From positions 1-41,404 of the forward strand of contig JAWLCP010000016.1 in NCBI GenBank assembly GCA_041687115.1: 41,404 nucleotides of DNA. Reading direction: 5' to 3'. This stretch comes from SKLM01 sp041687115 (GTDB lineage Bacteria > Chloroflexota > Anaerolineae > B4-G1). Below are positions 15,252 to 23,098 of the stretch, piece after piece. Position 1 is the stretch's first letter. Each line of letters starts with the position of its first letter. A model generated the notes under the pieces. That model saw nothing but the letters and a program-made list of their open reading frames with translations, had not been told where the DNA came from and did not search any database. The position numbers and the translations under genes are program-made.

Positions 15252-16688
15252 ATGCGACGCTGGCAGTTCATCAAGGGCCTCTTCGTCTTCGCCCTCGCCT
15301 GCGCGGCCTGCATGGCCACCGCCGCTCTTGCCGTCAATCTCCGTCCACGTCTTCTGCTGGCCGCGCTGGGGCTCAGGCACGCTGGCCCGCTCGAGAGCGC
15401 GTTCCCCCCGCAGCCCGAGCCGCTGACCCTGCCTGGTCAGGCCCTGGAGCGCGTCCAGTTGCTCCTGCCCCCCCATCTCGTCGATCCGCTCAGTTTGACG
15501 CCGGCCGAGTTGGGAAGGACCATCGTCGGGGACGCCTCCACACCGGGGACGACGAGCTATCTCCTCACCGTCGACGAGACTCGCCTTAACCAGCTCCTCC
15601 GGCGGGGGATCCTCTCCCCTCGGGTGGACGGCGATCGCTACCGCGACCTGGAGATCGACCTCCTGCCCGGCGGGCTTGTCCTCTATGCGGACGTCGACCT
15701 TCGCCTCCGCTGGCACAGGGTTGGCCTGCTGCTTCTTCACGACGATGGCGGTCTCACCCTCTCCCCGGCCGGGATCGTGCTCGAACAGGAGCTCTACGCC
15801 CTCCCGGAAGGAGATTCGCTGGCCCGGCTGCTCCTGCCTGCGGGACGGCAGGCCCAGCGGGCGTTGCGTGCCCTCACCGTCGTCGGCCCGCTGCCGGGCG
15901 AGGCTCGTGCCCACACCGTCCGCTTTCACCACGATCGACTCCAGGTCCTCGCCCAGGCCACCTACCCCGCTCCACCGCCGGCGGACACCGGCTGGCAGCC
16001 TCTGGGGCCCGGCGTGGAGCTGCGCGAGATCGACGTCGGAGTGATCCCGGGGCGGCCCACAGAGCGGCTTCGGATCGTGCGGCTCGATCCCGGTCAGCTC
16101 CACTTCCGCGTCCACTACGACCCCGCCCAGCCCAGGATGGTTTCGACCTGGGCGGCTCAGACGGAGTCTCTGCTGGTCGTCAACGGCGGCTACTTCGCGC
16201 CACAGGACGAGGGCGGGGAGACCATCGGCCTGCTGGTGAGCGATGGACAGCGGTGGGGCACGCCTCTCGATACCTATGCCGGGATGTTCGCGGTCACCGC
16301 CGACGGCCAGGCGAGCGTGCGCTGGCTCGAAGGATGGCCCTATGATCCGCAGGAGCCGCTGGCTCAGGCGGTGCAGTCCTTCCCGGTCCTGGTCAAGCCT
16401 AGGGGCGTCATAGGCTTCCCCGCCGGCGCTGACGAGGGGACGCCGGCGCGCCGCACTGTGGTCGCCCAGGACCGTGGAGGGAGCATCCTGTTTCTCGTGG
16501 CACCAGACGGCTATCTGAGCCTGCATGAGCTATCCGTCTTCCTCACCGGGTCCGATCTGGCCATCGACGTGGCCCTCAACCTGGACGGGGGAGGCTCGAC
16601 GGGCCTGTGGCTGACGGCGCCCGACGCCGCGGTGGAGATCAACTCCTTCACTCCCGTTCCCTCGGTCATTACCGTCCGGCGCCGCTGA
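15252..16688 (+). CDS. Phosphodiester glycosidase (NAGPA-type) domain protein, exported
   Basis: 478 aa. An N-terminal signal anchor (about residues 4-30, FIKGLFVFALACAACMATAALAV) points to export or membrane tethering. Residues about 260-478 carry the phosphodiester-glycosidase fold of the exopolysaccharide/NAGPA family: LLVVNGGYFAPQ, AGMFAVTADG, AVQSFPVLV, ARRTVVAQD and ALNLDGGGSTGLWL. The middle region (about 60-250) is not recognised. ATG at 15252 is preferred because GGAGG at 15241-15245 gives 6 bp spacing; GTG at 15234 has no ribosome site. Likely acts on cell-envelope or secreted glycans; the substrate is unknown. Confidence 0.87.
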   Translation: MRRWQFIKGLFVFALACAACMATAALAVNLRPRLLLAALGLRHAGPLESAFPPQPEPLTLPGQALERVQLLLPPHLVDPLSLTPAELGRTIVGDASTPGTTSYLLTVDETRLNQLLRRGILSPRVDGDRYRDLEIDLLPGGLVLYADVDLRLRWHRVGLLLLHDDGGLTLSPAGIVLEQELYALPEGDSLARLLLPAGRQAQRALRALTVVGPLPGEARAHTVRFHHDRLQVLAQATYPAPPPADTGWQPLGPGVELREIDVGVIPGRPTERLRIVRLDPGQLHFRVHYDPAQPRMVSTWAAQTESLLVVNGGYFAPQDEGGETIGLLVSDGQRWGTPLDTYAGMFAVTADGQASVRWLEGWPYDPQEPLAQAVQSFPVLVKPRGVIGFPAGADEGTPARRTVVAQDRGGSILFLVAPDGYLSLHELSVFLTGSDLAIDVALNLDGGGSTGLWLTAPDAAVEINSFTPVPSVITVRRR

Positions 16689-16729
16689 CGGGCTCCTCAG
16701 GCACGGGAGGCGGAGCCTGACGGACTCAT

Positions 16730-16757
16730 TTGCACCGTCTTCCGATCGTGGTATAAC
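16730..16757 (+). promoter_or_regulatory. Candidate promoter of the ligase-like locus
   Basis: TTGCAC (16730-16735), 16-bp spacer, TATAAC (16752-16757), followed by a GGGAGGGG-ATG (16808) that would initiate only a 20-codon frame. Confidence 0.6.
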
Positions 16758-16852
16758 ACCTGGCAATTCCCATACTGATGCCGCGGCGGGACAGAGGGAG
16801 GGGAACGATGCCAGTCTCTTCCTGGCGCGTCGAGGCCGGGAGGTCGTGGGCA

Positions 16853-17150
16853 CCGTCGCACCGTTTGTGAACCACCGCCTGGCGGCCCTCAGACGTTCCT
16901 GTCCACCGTCGGATGGCATACCATCACCGGACTCGAGGTTATGCTTCAGGGNNNNNNNNNNNNNNNNNNNNNNNNNNNNNNNNNNNNNNNNNNNNNNNNN
17001 NNNNNNNNNNNNNNNNNNNNNNNNNNNNNNNNNNNNNNNNNNNNNNNNNNNCCGTCGCACCGTTTGTGAACCACCGCCTGGCGGCCCTCAGACGTTCCTG
17101 TCCACCGTCGGATGGCATACCATCACCGGACTCGAGGTTATGCTTCAGGG
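16853..17150. other. Assembly gap (100 N) flanked by a 99-bp exact duplicate
   Basis: 100 N at 16952-17051. Bases 16853-16951 equal 17052-17150 exactly. As at 11.7 kb, the true sequence probably collapses to one copy, removing 199 bp. Because 199 is not a multiple of 3, the N-containing frame as given is false. Confidence 0.9.
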
Positions 17151-17963
17151 ACTTCTGTTGGGGGACCGCCTGGTGGTGATGCCGCGATTCCACCCTCGCC
17201 GGGCCCTGGAGTTGGTGGAGCAGGAGCGTGTGACCGTCCTCATCGCCGTGCCGATGGCGTACCAGGTGATGCTCGGACTGGAGGGGCTCGACGCACACGG
17301 CTGGGACGTCCCAGCCGATACCTCGTCGTTGATCGTCTGTGGGACCGGCGCGGCGCCGTGCCCGCCGCACCTGGCCCGCGAGATTGAGCGGTGCTTTGGC
17401 TGCGCGGTCTACATTGGCTTCGGCGCGACGGAGACTGGAGGAGGTATCGCCGTCAGCAGCCTGGCTGATTCCCCCAGACGGCGGACGGAGACCGTGGGCC
17501 GCCCGCTGACGGATCTGCACGTAAAGATCGTGGACGAGCGAGGCCGTGAGCTACCCCCGGGAGAGGTAGGGGAGTTGATCTGCCGCGGTGAGAGCGTGAT
17601 GTTGGGCTACTACAATGACCCGGACGCCACGGCACAGGTGATAGACGAGGGCGGTTGGTACCATACCGGGGACCTGGGCGTGATCGACGAGGACGGATAC
17701 ATCCGTGTGGTAGGGCGGAAGCGGGATCTGATCATTCGGGGCGGACAGAATGTCTATCCTGCCGAGATCGAGGAGTATCTGGGTGCTCATCCCCAGATCC
17801 GAGAGGCTGCCGTGGTCGGCGTCCCCGCATCGGTGGGAGGCGAGCACGTCTGGGCCTTCATCATCCTGGACGAGGGATCGAGATGCCGATCGACTCCGCC
17901 TGGGAGATCGAGACGGTGGGCGATGCGTATGAGCTCTACAGGCAGCACGCCGCCTCGTCGTGA
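17053..17963 (+). pseudogene. AMP-dependent acyl-CoA synthetase/ligase remnant with a shifted ACP-like tail
   Basis: The right-hand frame encodes the second half of an acyl-adenylating ligase: FLSTVGWHTITGLEVMLQG, VIVCGTGAAPCPP-like strand, YIGFGATETGGG, GELICRGESVMLGYY, GGWYHTGDLG and GRKRDLIIRGGQNVYPAEIEE. The first ~200 residues, including the P-loop TSGTTGxPKG, are missing, with no start codon in frame even after collapsing the gap. The final lysine domain (PRTxxGK) is also missing. Near 17875 the frame shifts into GIEMPIDSAWEIETVGDAY and stops at 17963; that segment resembles the last half of an acyl carrier protein. A palindromic unit (GWDVPA) lies at 17298-17317. Either a decayed gene with two deletions or a misjoin. 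Confidence 0.65.
17298..17317. repeat. Palindromic 18-bp unit in the ligase remnant
   Basis: Perfect CGGCTGGGACGTCCCAGCCG, read as GWDVPA between DAH and DTSSLIVCGTG. Removing 18 bp restores the usual D-T-S-S-L strand of the ligase family, with one CG left. Confidence 0.9.
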
Positions 17964-18118
17964 GCGTGAACGGTTGCGATTGCCCCCGGTGGGCGCGGTG
18001 GTTTGGCGACTGGCGTCCTCAGCGTGGAATCCCCACCCCAGGGAGTCACCTGAAACCTGGAACGGCCGTAAGGTGCACGGTCATAATCGGTTCCCTATGG
18101 TAGCACGGAGAGAGGCCC

Positions 18119-19183
18119 ATGCAGATCGCGGATGTTGAAGTCGTACCCGTTGACTTAGCCTTGCGGCTCCCCTATCGGGCAGCTTACCATTCCGCCCCGA
18201 TGGAGAGCGTTACGGCCGTGTTCGTTCGAATCGAGACGCTGCAGGGGCGTGAGGCGTGGGGCTGCGCCGCTTTCGACCCGGCCATCACCGGCGAGACGAA
18301 GGAGGACGTGATCCGGGCTTGCTGGTCCTGCGCGGCGCGGGCCAGGGACCTCAGTCCGCTGAACATTGAGTTCGCCCTCGACGAGCTCACTCGCCTGACC
18401 GAGGGCACGCCATCGGCGCTGTGTGCCTTCGACCTCGCCTTCCACGATCTCCTCGGCCTGGCTGCGGACATGCCTCTCTACCGGCTCCTGGGCGGGTACC
18501 GAAGCCGGATCCAGACCTCGATCACGATCAGCGTCGCAGCCCTTGACCAATCGGTCGAGTTGGCCCATCAGCGTGCAGAACAGGGCTTCCGTATTCTAAA
18601 GATCAAGGGGGGTCTCAACCCGGAGGACGACGTACGGCGCGTCCGTGCCATCCACGATGCGTTACCCCGGCTCACGCTGCGCCTGGATGCCGACCAGGGC
18701 TACACGGTGGAGCAGGCCCTGGACGTTGCACGGGCCCTCGAGGACGAACTGGAGATGCTCGAGCAGCCCACGCCCGCTGACGACATCGATGCGCTCTATC
18801 AGGTCACCAGATTGAGCCCTGTGCCCATATTGGCCGACGAGAGCGTGATCCGACCTCCATCGGCTCTGGAGGTGGCCAAGCGCCGGGCCGCCAGCGGGAT
18901 GAGCGTGAAGTTGACCGCCTGCGGAGGTCTGCGCTGCGCTCGCCAGATCGACACCATCGCCCGCATCGCGCAGATGGCCACCATGGTCAGCTGCGTCAAC
19001 GAGCCGGCACTGCTCATCGCGGCCGGGCTCTCCTTCGCCTTGAGCAGCCCGAACGTCAAGTACGGCGATCTCGATGGACACCTGGATCTGATCGGCGACC
19101 CCACCGTGCCCGGCTTCCGGCTGGAGCAGGGCTGGCTCATCGCCACCGATGTTCCTGGGCTGGGGTGCAGCGTCGATCTCTAG
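18119..19183 (+). CDS. Enolase-superfamily enzyme, muconate-lactonizing/dipeptide-epimerase-like
   Basis: 354 aa, typical for the MLE subgroup. An N-terminal capping domain is followed by a TIM-like barrel with the KxK base motif (ILKIKGG, around residue 161), metal ligands in RLDADQGY, EQP and ADES, and the opposing base lysine in SVKLTACGG. This set is most like L-Ala-D/L-Glu epimerases and related dipeptide epimerases, but o-succinylbenzoate synthase-like or racemase functions cannot be excluded. ATG at 18119 follows GAGAGG. It stands alone, 155 bp after the ligase remnant, and faces the UDG gene tail to tail. Confidence 0.85.
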   Translation: MQIADVEVVPVDLALRLPYRAAYHSAPMESVTAVFVRIETLQGREAWGCAAFDPAITGETKEDVIRACWSCAARARDLSPLNIEFALDELTRLTEGTPSALCAFDLAFHDLLGLAADMPLYRLLGGYRSRIQTSITISVAALDQSVELAHQRAEQGFRILKIKGGLNPEDDVRRVRAIHDALPRLTLRLDADQGYTVEQALDVARALEDELEMLEQPTPADDIDALYQVTRLSPVPILADESVIRPPSALEVAKRRAASGMSVKLTACGGLRCARQIDTIARIAQMATMVSCVNEPALLIAAGLSFALSSPNVKYGDLDGHLDLIGDPTVPGFRLEQGWLIATDVPGLGCSVDL

Positions 19184-19291
19184 CTCGGACAGAGGGCGCC
19201 ATGCGCCGGAAGCGTCGCCAGAGCTCTCCGGCCTCAGTCTCTCCGCGGCCCGCAGTTCGTGGTTCTTGACCTGACGCCTTCTCAGACGGGT
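19184..19291. other. Convergent intergenic region
   Basis: 108 bp between the 3' ends of the enolase-superfamily and UDG genes. No T-tailed hairpin or ORF is evident. Confidence 0.4.
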
Positions 19292-19918
19292 CTAGAGAGA
19301 TGATCGATTCTCAGGCGCTCGGCTTGGACGTCCAAGCCGGCTGGGACGTCCCAGCCGACCGGGGTCCTCGAGCAACTGTGGAATGCGCCGAAAATCCTCC
19401 CTGACCACGCTGCGCAGCGACCCGCGGTACAGCGCTGCGGCTGGATGGTACAAGGGCAGGATGACGACGCCGTCGATCCGCCGGGCCTGGCCGTGGATCT
19501 CCGAAATCCTTCCGTCGGAGAAGAAGCGTCTCATGGCGAACCGTCCCAACGTCACGATCAACCGTGGGCGGATCAGATGCAGTTGTCGGTCCAGGTGATT
19601 CGTGCACGCTCGGACTTCGTGCGCGCGGGGGTCACGATTACCGGGCGGTCGACACTTGACCACGTTGGTGATGAAGACCTGCTCGCGGCTCAATCCAACA
19701 CTCTCCAGAAGCTCATCCAGGAACTGGCCCGACCTTCCCACGAAGGGGAGCCCCTGCTGATCCTCCTGGGCGCCCGGCCCCTCCCCGAGGAAGAGGATTC
19801 GCGCATCCGCCGGTCCTGCTCCAGGGACTGCGTTCGTGCGCTCCTCGTGCAATGCGCAATCGGTGCACTGGCGGATTCTGGCCGCGATGGTCTCTAACTT
19901 CGTGTGTCTTTCGTCCAT
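19292..19918 (-). CDS. udg: Type-4 uracil-DNA glycosylase (4Fe-4S)
   Basis: 208 aa, close to family length. It removes uracil from DNA in base-excision repair. Four cluster cysteines are visible: CTDC near the N-terminus, C in VVKCRPPGNRDP and C in VRACTNHL. Other signatures are LFLGEGPGAQED (uracil pocket), FVGRSGQFLDELL, FITNVVKCRPP and LPLYHPAA. ATG at 19918 (MDERHTKLE) is chosen from family length; AAGGAAG lies 11 bp upstream. The C-terminal tail (about residues 188-199) consists of two palindromic units read as RLGRPS twice, after the end of the conserved fold. Confidence 0.93.
   Translation of the reverse strand: MDERHTKLETIAARIRQCTDCALHEERTNAVPGAGPADARILFLGEGPGAQEDQQGLPFVGRSGQFLDELLESVGLSREQVFITNVVKCRPPGNRDPRAHEVRACTNHLDRQLHLIRPRLIVTLGRFAMRRFFSDGRISEIHGQARRIDGVVILPLYHPAAALYRGSLRSVVREDFRRIPQLLEDPGRLGRPSRLGRPSRAPENRSSL
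19320..19357. repeat. Palindromic units, tandem pair at the 3' end of the UDG gene
   Basis: CGGCTTGGACGTCCAAGCCG (19320-19339) and CGGCTGGGACGTCCCAGCCG (19338-19357) overlap by CG, giving an 18-bp period. The first is a variant with matched changes on both arms (T/A), like the variant pair in lipA. Confidence 0.92.
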
Positions 19919-19949
19919 CGTCGCCGCAACTTCCTTGTTGACAAGAGGT

Positions 19950-19977
19950 GACGCCGAGCTCCCGACGGCTCGGCGTC
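19950..19977 (-). promoter_or_regulatory. Strong hairpin upstream of the UDG gene
   Basis: GACGCCGAGC (19950-19959) and GCTCGGCGTC (19968-19977) form a perfect 10-bp stem with an 8-nt loop, between the duplicated-domain gene (ends 20016) and the UDG start. It is not followed by a clear T-run on the minus strand, so it may be a weak terminator of the par cluster or a leader structure. Confidence 0.5.
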
Positions 19978-20015
19978 TCAATCGACCAGCGTTGGATAGA
20001 GGGACGTGATCGGCC

Positions 20016-20396
20016 CTAGAAAGCGCCCAGCTGACACTGTCCGATGCGGATGTCGAGTTTCTCGGCCGCGTTCGCCACGTCTAGTTTACGGATGTTGAAG
20101 CGGTTGGCCAGCGCCCACGCTACGGCGCACGGCAGGCGTCCCACGATCAGTCCCTCCCGAATGGCCAGCTCCAACTCCGGTGACACGTCCTGGGCTGGAT
20201 GGATGATACGCTCCTCTCCATCGTAGCCGAAGAGCCCCAGCTGGCAGCGATGCAGACGCACACCGATCTCATCGGCGGTCTCGCCTACCTGCAGGGGGTT
20301 TACTCTGATATCCTCGGCGATGCGAAAGGCCGCGCCGCAGCTGAGTTTGCCCTCTTTCGCCCGCTCACGAACCGCGTCTGCGATCCTGTTGTCCAC
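20016..20396 (-). CDS. Conserved-looking unknown protein with an internal duplication
   Basis: 126 aa from the chosen GTG start (GGAAAGG 6 bp upstream); the frame is open further, to 20501. The protein is two related halves of about 50 residues, each with GxLxCAxAxxxAxx followed by V/L-x-x-A-A/T-x-x-x-x-I-R-I/L and ending CQLGLFGY or CQLGAF. Each half has two matching cysteines (LSCGAAF/RCQLG and LPCAVAW/QCQLG). I do not recognise a characterised family. The paired cysteines could bind metal, but no redox or metal motif is certain. It is the last gene of the minus-strand par cluster, 102 bp after parB. Confidence 0.7.
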   Translation of the reverse strand: MDNRIADAVRERAKEGKLSCGAAFRIAEDIRVNPLQVGETADEIGVRLHRCQLGLFGYDGEERIIHPAQDVSPELELAIREGLIVGRLPCAVAWALANRFNIRKLDVANAAEKLDIRIGQCQLGAF

Positions 20397-20497
20397 TGTT
20401 GCCTTTCCTTTCCCGGGCGACGCCCAGATGCATACGTACCCCATCGGTCCTCCCGCGATCCTGCTCAGAGCGTGGGGCAGTCGCGATGGGTAGCGTG

Positions 20498-21358
20498 TCA
20501 ATCCCCGACGATGTGCTCGTAGAGCGCTGCCAGCTCCTCCTCGGAGTAGAAGTAGATCACCAACTGACCACCTTTGCCCTTCCGCCGCAGGCTCACCTTC
20601 GTGCTCAACGCCTCTCGGAACTGAGTCTCCAGCTCTCGAACCTCCGGGGATGGCTGCTGGGTCGATCTCTCTTCCTCCTCTTGGCGGCCGAGTAGTTGAC
20701 GCACCAGTTGCTCTGTCTGACGAACGCTCAGCTCTCGCTTCAGAACGGTCTCAAGTCCGGCCTCCTGCGCCGCTGCCCTCTCCAATCCAAGCAGTGCTCG
20801 GGCGTGCCCCTCGCTGATCCTCTCCTCCAGAAGGGCTTCTTGCACCTGGCTCGCCGCCGTCAACAGGCGCAGCTTGTTGGCGACCGCTGTGCGGCTCTTC
20901 CCCACCCGCCGGGCAATCTGTTTCTGGGTCAGATCGAACTCCTCCACCAATTGCTGGAAGGCCGTCGCCTCTTCCAGGGGGTTCAGATCTGAGCGCTGGA
21001 GGTTCTCGACCAGGGCTAGCTCCAACACTTCGCTGGAGGCCACGTCCTTGACCAGGATGGGAACCTTGGCCAGTCCTGCCACACGCGCGGCCCGCCAGCG
21101 TCGTTCGCCGGCGATGAGCTGGTACCCATCTAGCGTCTCAGTCACGACCAGCGGCTGGATGATTCCGTGTTCCTCGATCGACGCGGCGAGCTCCCGCAGG
21201 TCTTCCTCCCGAATCGACGATCGTGGTTGATGGGGGTTGGGTGAGACAGAGTCGAGGGGAACCTCAAACACGCCTTGTCTCGCTTCGACTCCCTCCTCCT
21301 CTGCGGTAGGGATAAGCGACTCCAGCCCCTTGCCCAGTCCGATCTTGCGTGATGACAT
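20498..21358 (-). CDS. parB: Chromosome-partitioning protein ParB (Spo0J family)
   Basis: 286 aa. An N-terminal GLGKGLESLIP, then the CTPase/nuclease-like domain with NPHQPR, ELAASIEEHGIIQPLVV and GERRWRA, a helix-turn-helix (LTQKQIARRVGKSRTAVANKLRLL) for parS binding, and a C-terminal dimerisation region ending YFYSEEELAALYEHI. It works with ParA to segregate the chromosome origin. It begins 15 bp downstream of the parA stop. No canonical parS site (TGTTTCACGTGAAACA) was found in the window. Confidence 0.96.
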   Translation of the reverse strand: MSSRKIGLGKGLESLIPTAEEEGVEARQGVFEVPLDSVSPNPHQPRSSIREEDLRELAASIEEHGIIQPLVVTETLDGYQLIAGERRWRAARVAGLAKVPILVKDVASSEVLELALVENLQRSDLNPLEEATAFQQLVEEFDLTQKQIARRVGKSRTAVANKLRLLTAASQVQEALLEERISEGHARALLGLERAAAQEAGLETVLKRELSVRQTEQLVRQLLGRQEEEERSTQQPSPEVRELETQFREALSTKVSLRRKGKGGQLVIYFYSEEELAALYEHIVGD

Positions 21359-21373
21359 GGCGCGCCTCCGTAA

Positions 21374-22165
21374 TTACTCCGTCGTGGTCGCCGCCGGCAC
21401 GCGTCCGTCGCCGACCAACAGCTCTTTCGCCAGCGCCGCGTAGGCCTTTGCCCCGGCCGAGTAGGGCGCGTGGACGCTGATCGGTACCCCGAAGCTGGGT
21501 GCCTCGCTCAGCCGCACACTGCGCGGGATGATCGCGTCGAAAACTCGCCCTCGGAAGTGGTGTCGCACCTCGTCCACGACCTGTCGCGAGAGGTTCGTGC
21601 GCGCGTCGAACATGGTCATGAGCAGGCCGCGCACGGTGAGCTCTGGGTTCAACGCTCTGCGCACCAGCTTGATGGCGCGAGTCAACTGGGACAGGCCCTC
21701 TAAAGCCAGATACTCGCACTGCACCGGGATTATCACGGCTTGCGCGGCGGTCAGACCGCTCACCGTCAGGACCCCCAGGCTGGGAGGACAGTCGATCAGC
21801 ACGTAGTCGTAGCTCTCGTTCAGTTCCTCTATCGCCAGATGGAGGCGGTGTTCGCGTCGCGGCATGCCGACCAGCTCCACCGTCGCCCCGGCCAGGTTGG
21901 GGGAGGAAGGTGCAAGCTCGAGTCCGGTCTGATCGACGGAGCGCACCGTGCCGGCGAGGGATGCCTCATTGACCAGGACGTCGTACGTGGATGGGGACAT
22001 ACGCCGCTTGTCGACCCCGAGAGACGAGGTTGCGTTGGCTTGTGGGTCAATGTCTACCAGGAGGACACGCTGATCTGCTTCGACTAGGTAGGCGCCCAGG
22101 TTGACCGCGGTGGTGGTCTTGCCGACGCCCCCTTTCTGATTAGCCAGCGCGTAGATGATGGGCAT
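21374..22165 (-). CDS. parA: Chromosome-partitioning ATPase ParA (Soj)
   Basis: 263 aa. Deviant Walker A KGGVGKTTTAVNLGAYL, LLVDIDPQANATSSLG, the A'-box, YDYVLIDCPPSLGVLT and the C-terminal IPRSVRLSEAPSFG are diagnostic of chromosomal ParA/Soj. ATG at 22165 (MPIIYALANQKGG) fits the family start better than ATG at 22177. Its start overlaps the end of the PfkB gene by 26 bp, indicating one operon; parB follows. Confidence 0.96.
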   Translation of the reverse strand: MPIIYALANQKGGVGKTTTAVNLGAYLVEADQRVLLVDIDPQANATSSLGVDKRRMSPSTYDVLVNEASLAGTVRSVDQTGLELAPSSPNLAGATVELVGMPRREHRLHLAIEELNESYDYVLIDCPPSLGVLTVSGLTAAQAVIIPVQCEYLALEGLSQLTRAIKLVRRALNPELTVRGLLMTMFDARTNLSRQVVDEVRHHFRGRVFDAIIPRSVRLSEAPSFGVPISVHAPYSAGAKAYAALAKELLVGDGRVPAATTTE

Positions 22166-23051
22166 CGCCCGCCTCATCTCCCAAGGCTGCTTGCTTGCAG
22201 CGAGCCACCTCTTGTGCGTTTGGTGCGCTCGAAAGCCCCAGACGAGTCACTGACTGAGCGGCGAGGCAGTTGGCAAACCGTGCGGCGGCCCAGGGATCGT
22301 GCCCGCGGTACAGCGCGTAGAAGAAACAGGCCGAAAAGATGTCGCCGGCACCGGTCGAGTCTATCTCCACCACCGCTGGGGGATCGAAATGACGAACCTC
22401 ATCGCCGACGTAGACCGTGCAGCCAGCCGCGCCCTGAGTCAGTGCCAACACCTTGGTCTGGGCAGCGTATTCGGCTGCCAGGTTTCGGTTGCCTTCTACG
22501 TCCTCCTCGCTCAGCACCACAGCGTCGGCGCGGGGAAGCACCCGCTCAGCTTCACTCCACGGGCGACGGCTCACCCATCCCTGTTGATCCCACTGCCGCA
22601 TCCACCCCTGGGGCGTTACCCCCATGAAGGCATCTGCCAGGGCGTCGACCAGCGCCGGATCGCATTCCTGCGCCACTGGCCCGATGTGTACGATCGCTGC
22701 GCGCCAATCCTCGGGCACCATGGACGGCACGAGGGGCTCAGCCGTACCGTGGACGAGCTGTTGACGCTGCCCGTCGGTGTAGATGTTCTCGAAAGTCGTC
22801 GTACGCGGCGCGGAGAAACGAGCGACCAGGACGTCGCTCAACGCGTCGCCTAAGTCCAGCTCGGGGTCAGCGCTGGTGATCACGCCGACCCGGCATCCCA
22901 GTCTCCGCGCTGTGCGTGCCGCGTAGGCCGCTGTCCCGCCGACTGTGGGGGAGTGCTCCCTCAGGTCATACGTGGTATGGCCGATGACCAAGTAGTCGAG
23001 CTGAACCATATCAAGAGACGCGATGCTCACCTCAGGCGAGGCTTGTTTCAT
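22140..23051 (-). CDS. PfkB-family carbohydrate/nucleoside kinase
   Basis: 303 aa. The N-terminal VIGHTTYDL and VGGTAAYAARTARRLG and the C-terminal catalytic loop EIDSTGAGDIFSACFF (anion hole and base Asp) define the PfkB family. The sugar or nucleoside acceptor cannot be assigned. It lies between jag and parA in an origin-type cluster; its stop lies within the parA start region. Confidence 0.88.
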   Translation of the reverse strand: MKQASPEVSIASLDMVQLDYLVIGHTTYDLREHSPTVGGTAAYAARTARRLGCRVGVITSADPELDLGDALSDVLVARFSAPRTTTFENIYTDGQRQQLVHGTAEPLVPSMVPEDWRAAIVHIGPVAQECDPALVDALADAFMGVTPQGWMRQWDQQGWVSRRPWSEAERVLPRADAVVLSEEDVEGNRNLAAEYAAQTKVLALTQGAAGCTVYVGDEVRHFDPPAVVEIDSTGAGDIFSACFFYALYRGHDPWAAARFANCLAAQSVTRLGLSSAPNAQEVARCKQAALGDEAGDAHHLRAG

Positions 23052-23098
23052 GCACTCTCCTGGCGATGGCGGAACCTGGCCGATCGCGGCTCCGACCG

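Noticed and set aside
16846..17150. Coding frame running across the second N gap
   Set aside because: The 199-bp artefact shifts the frame; the N-containing frame cannot be real.
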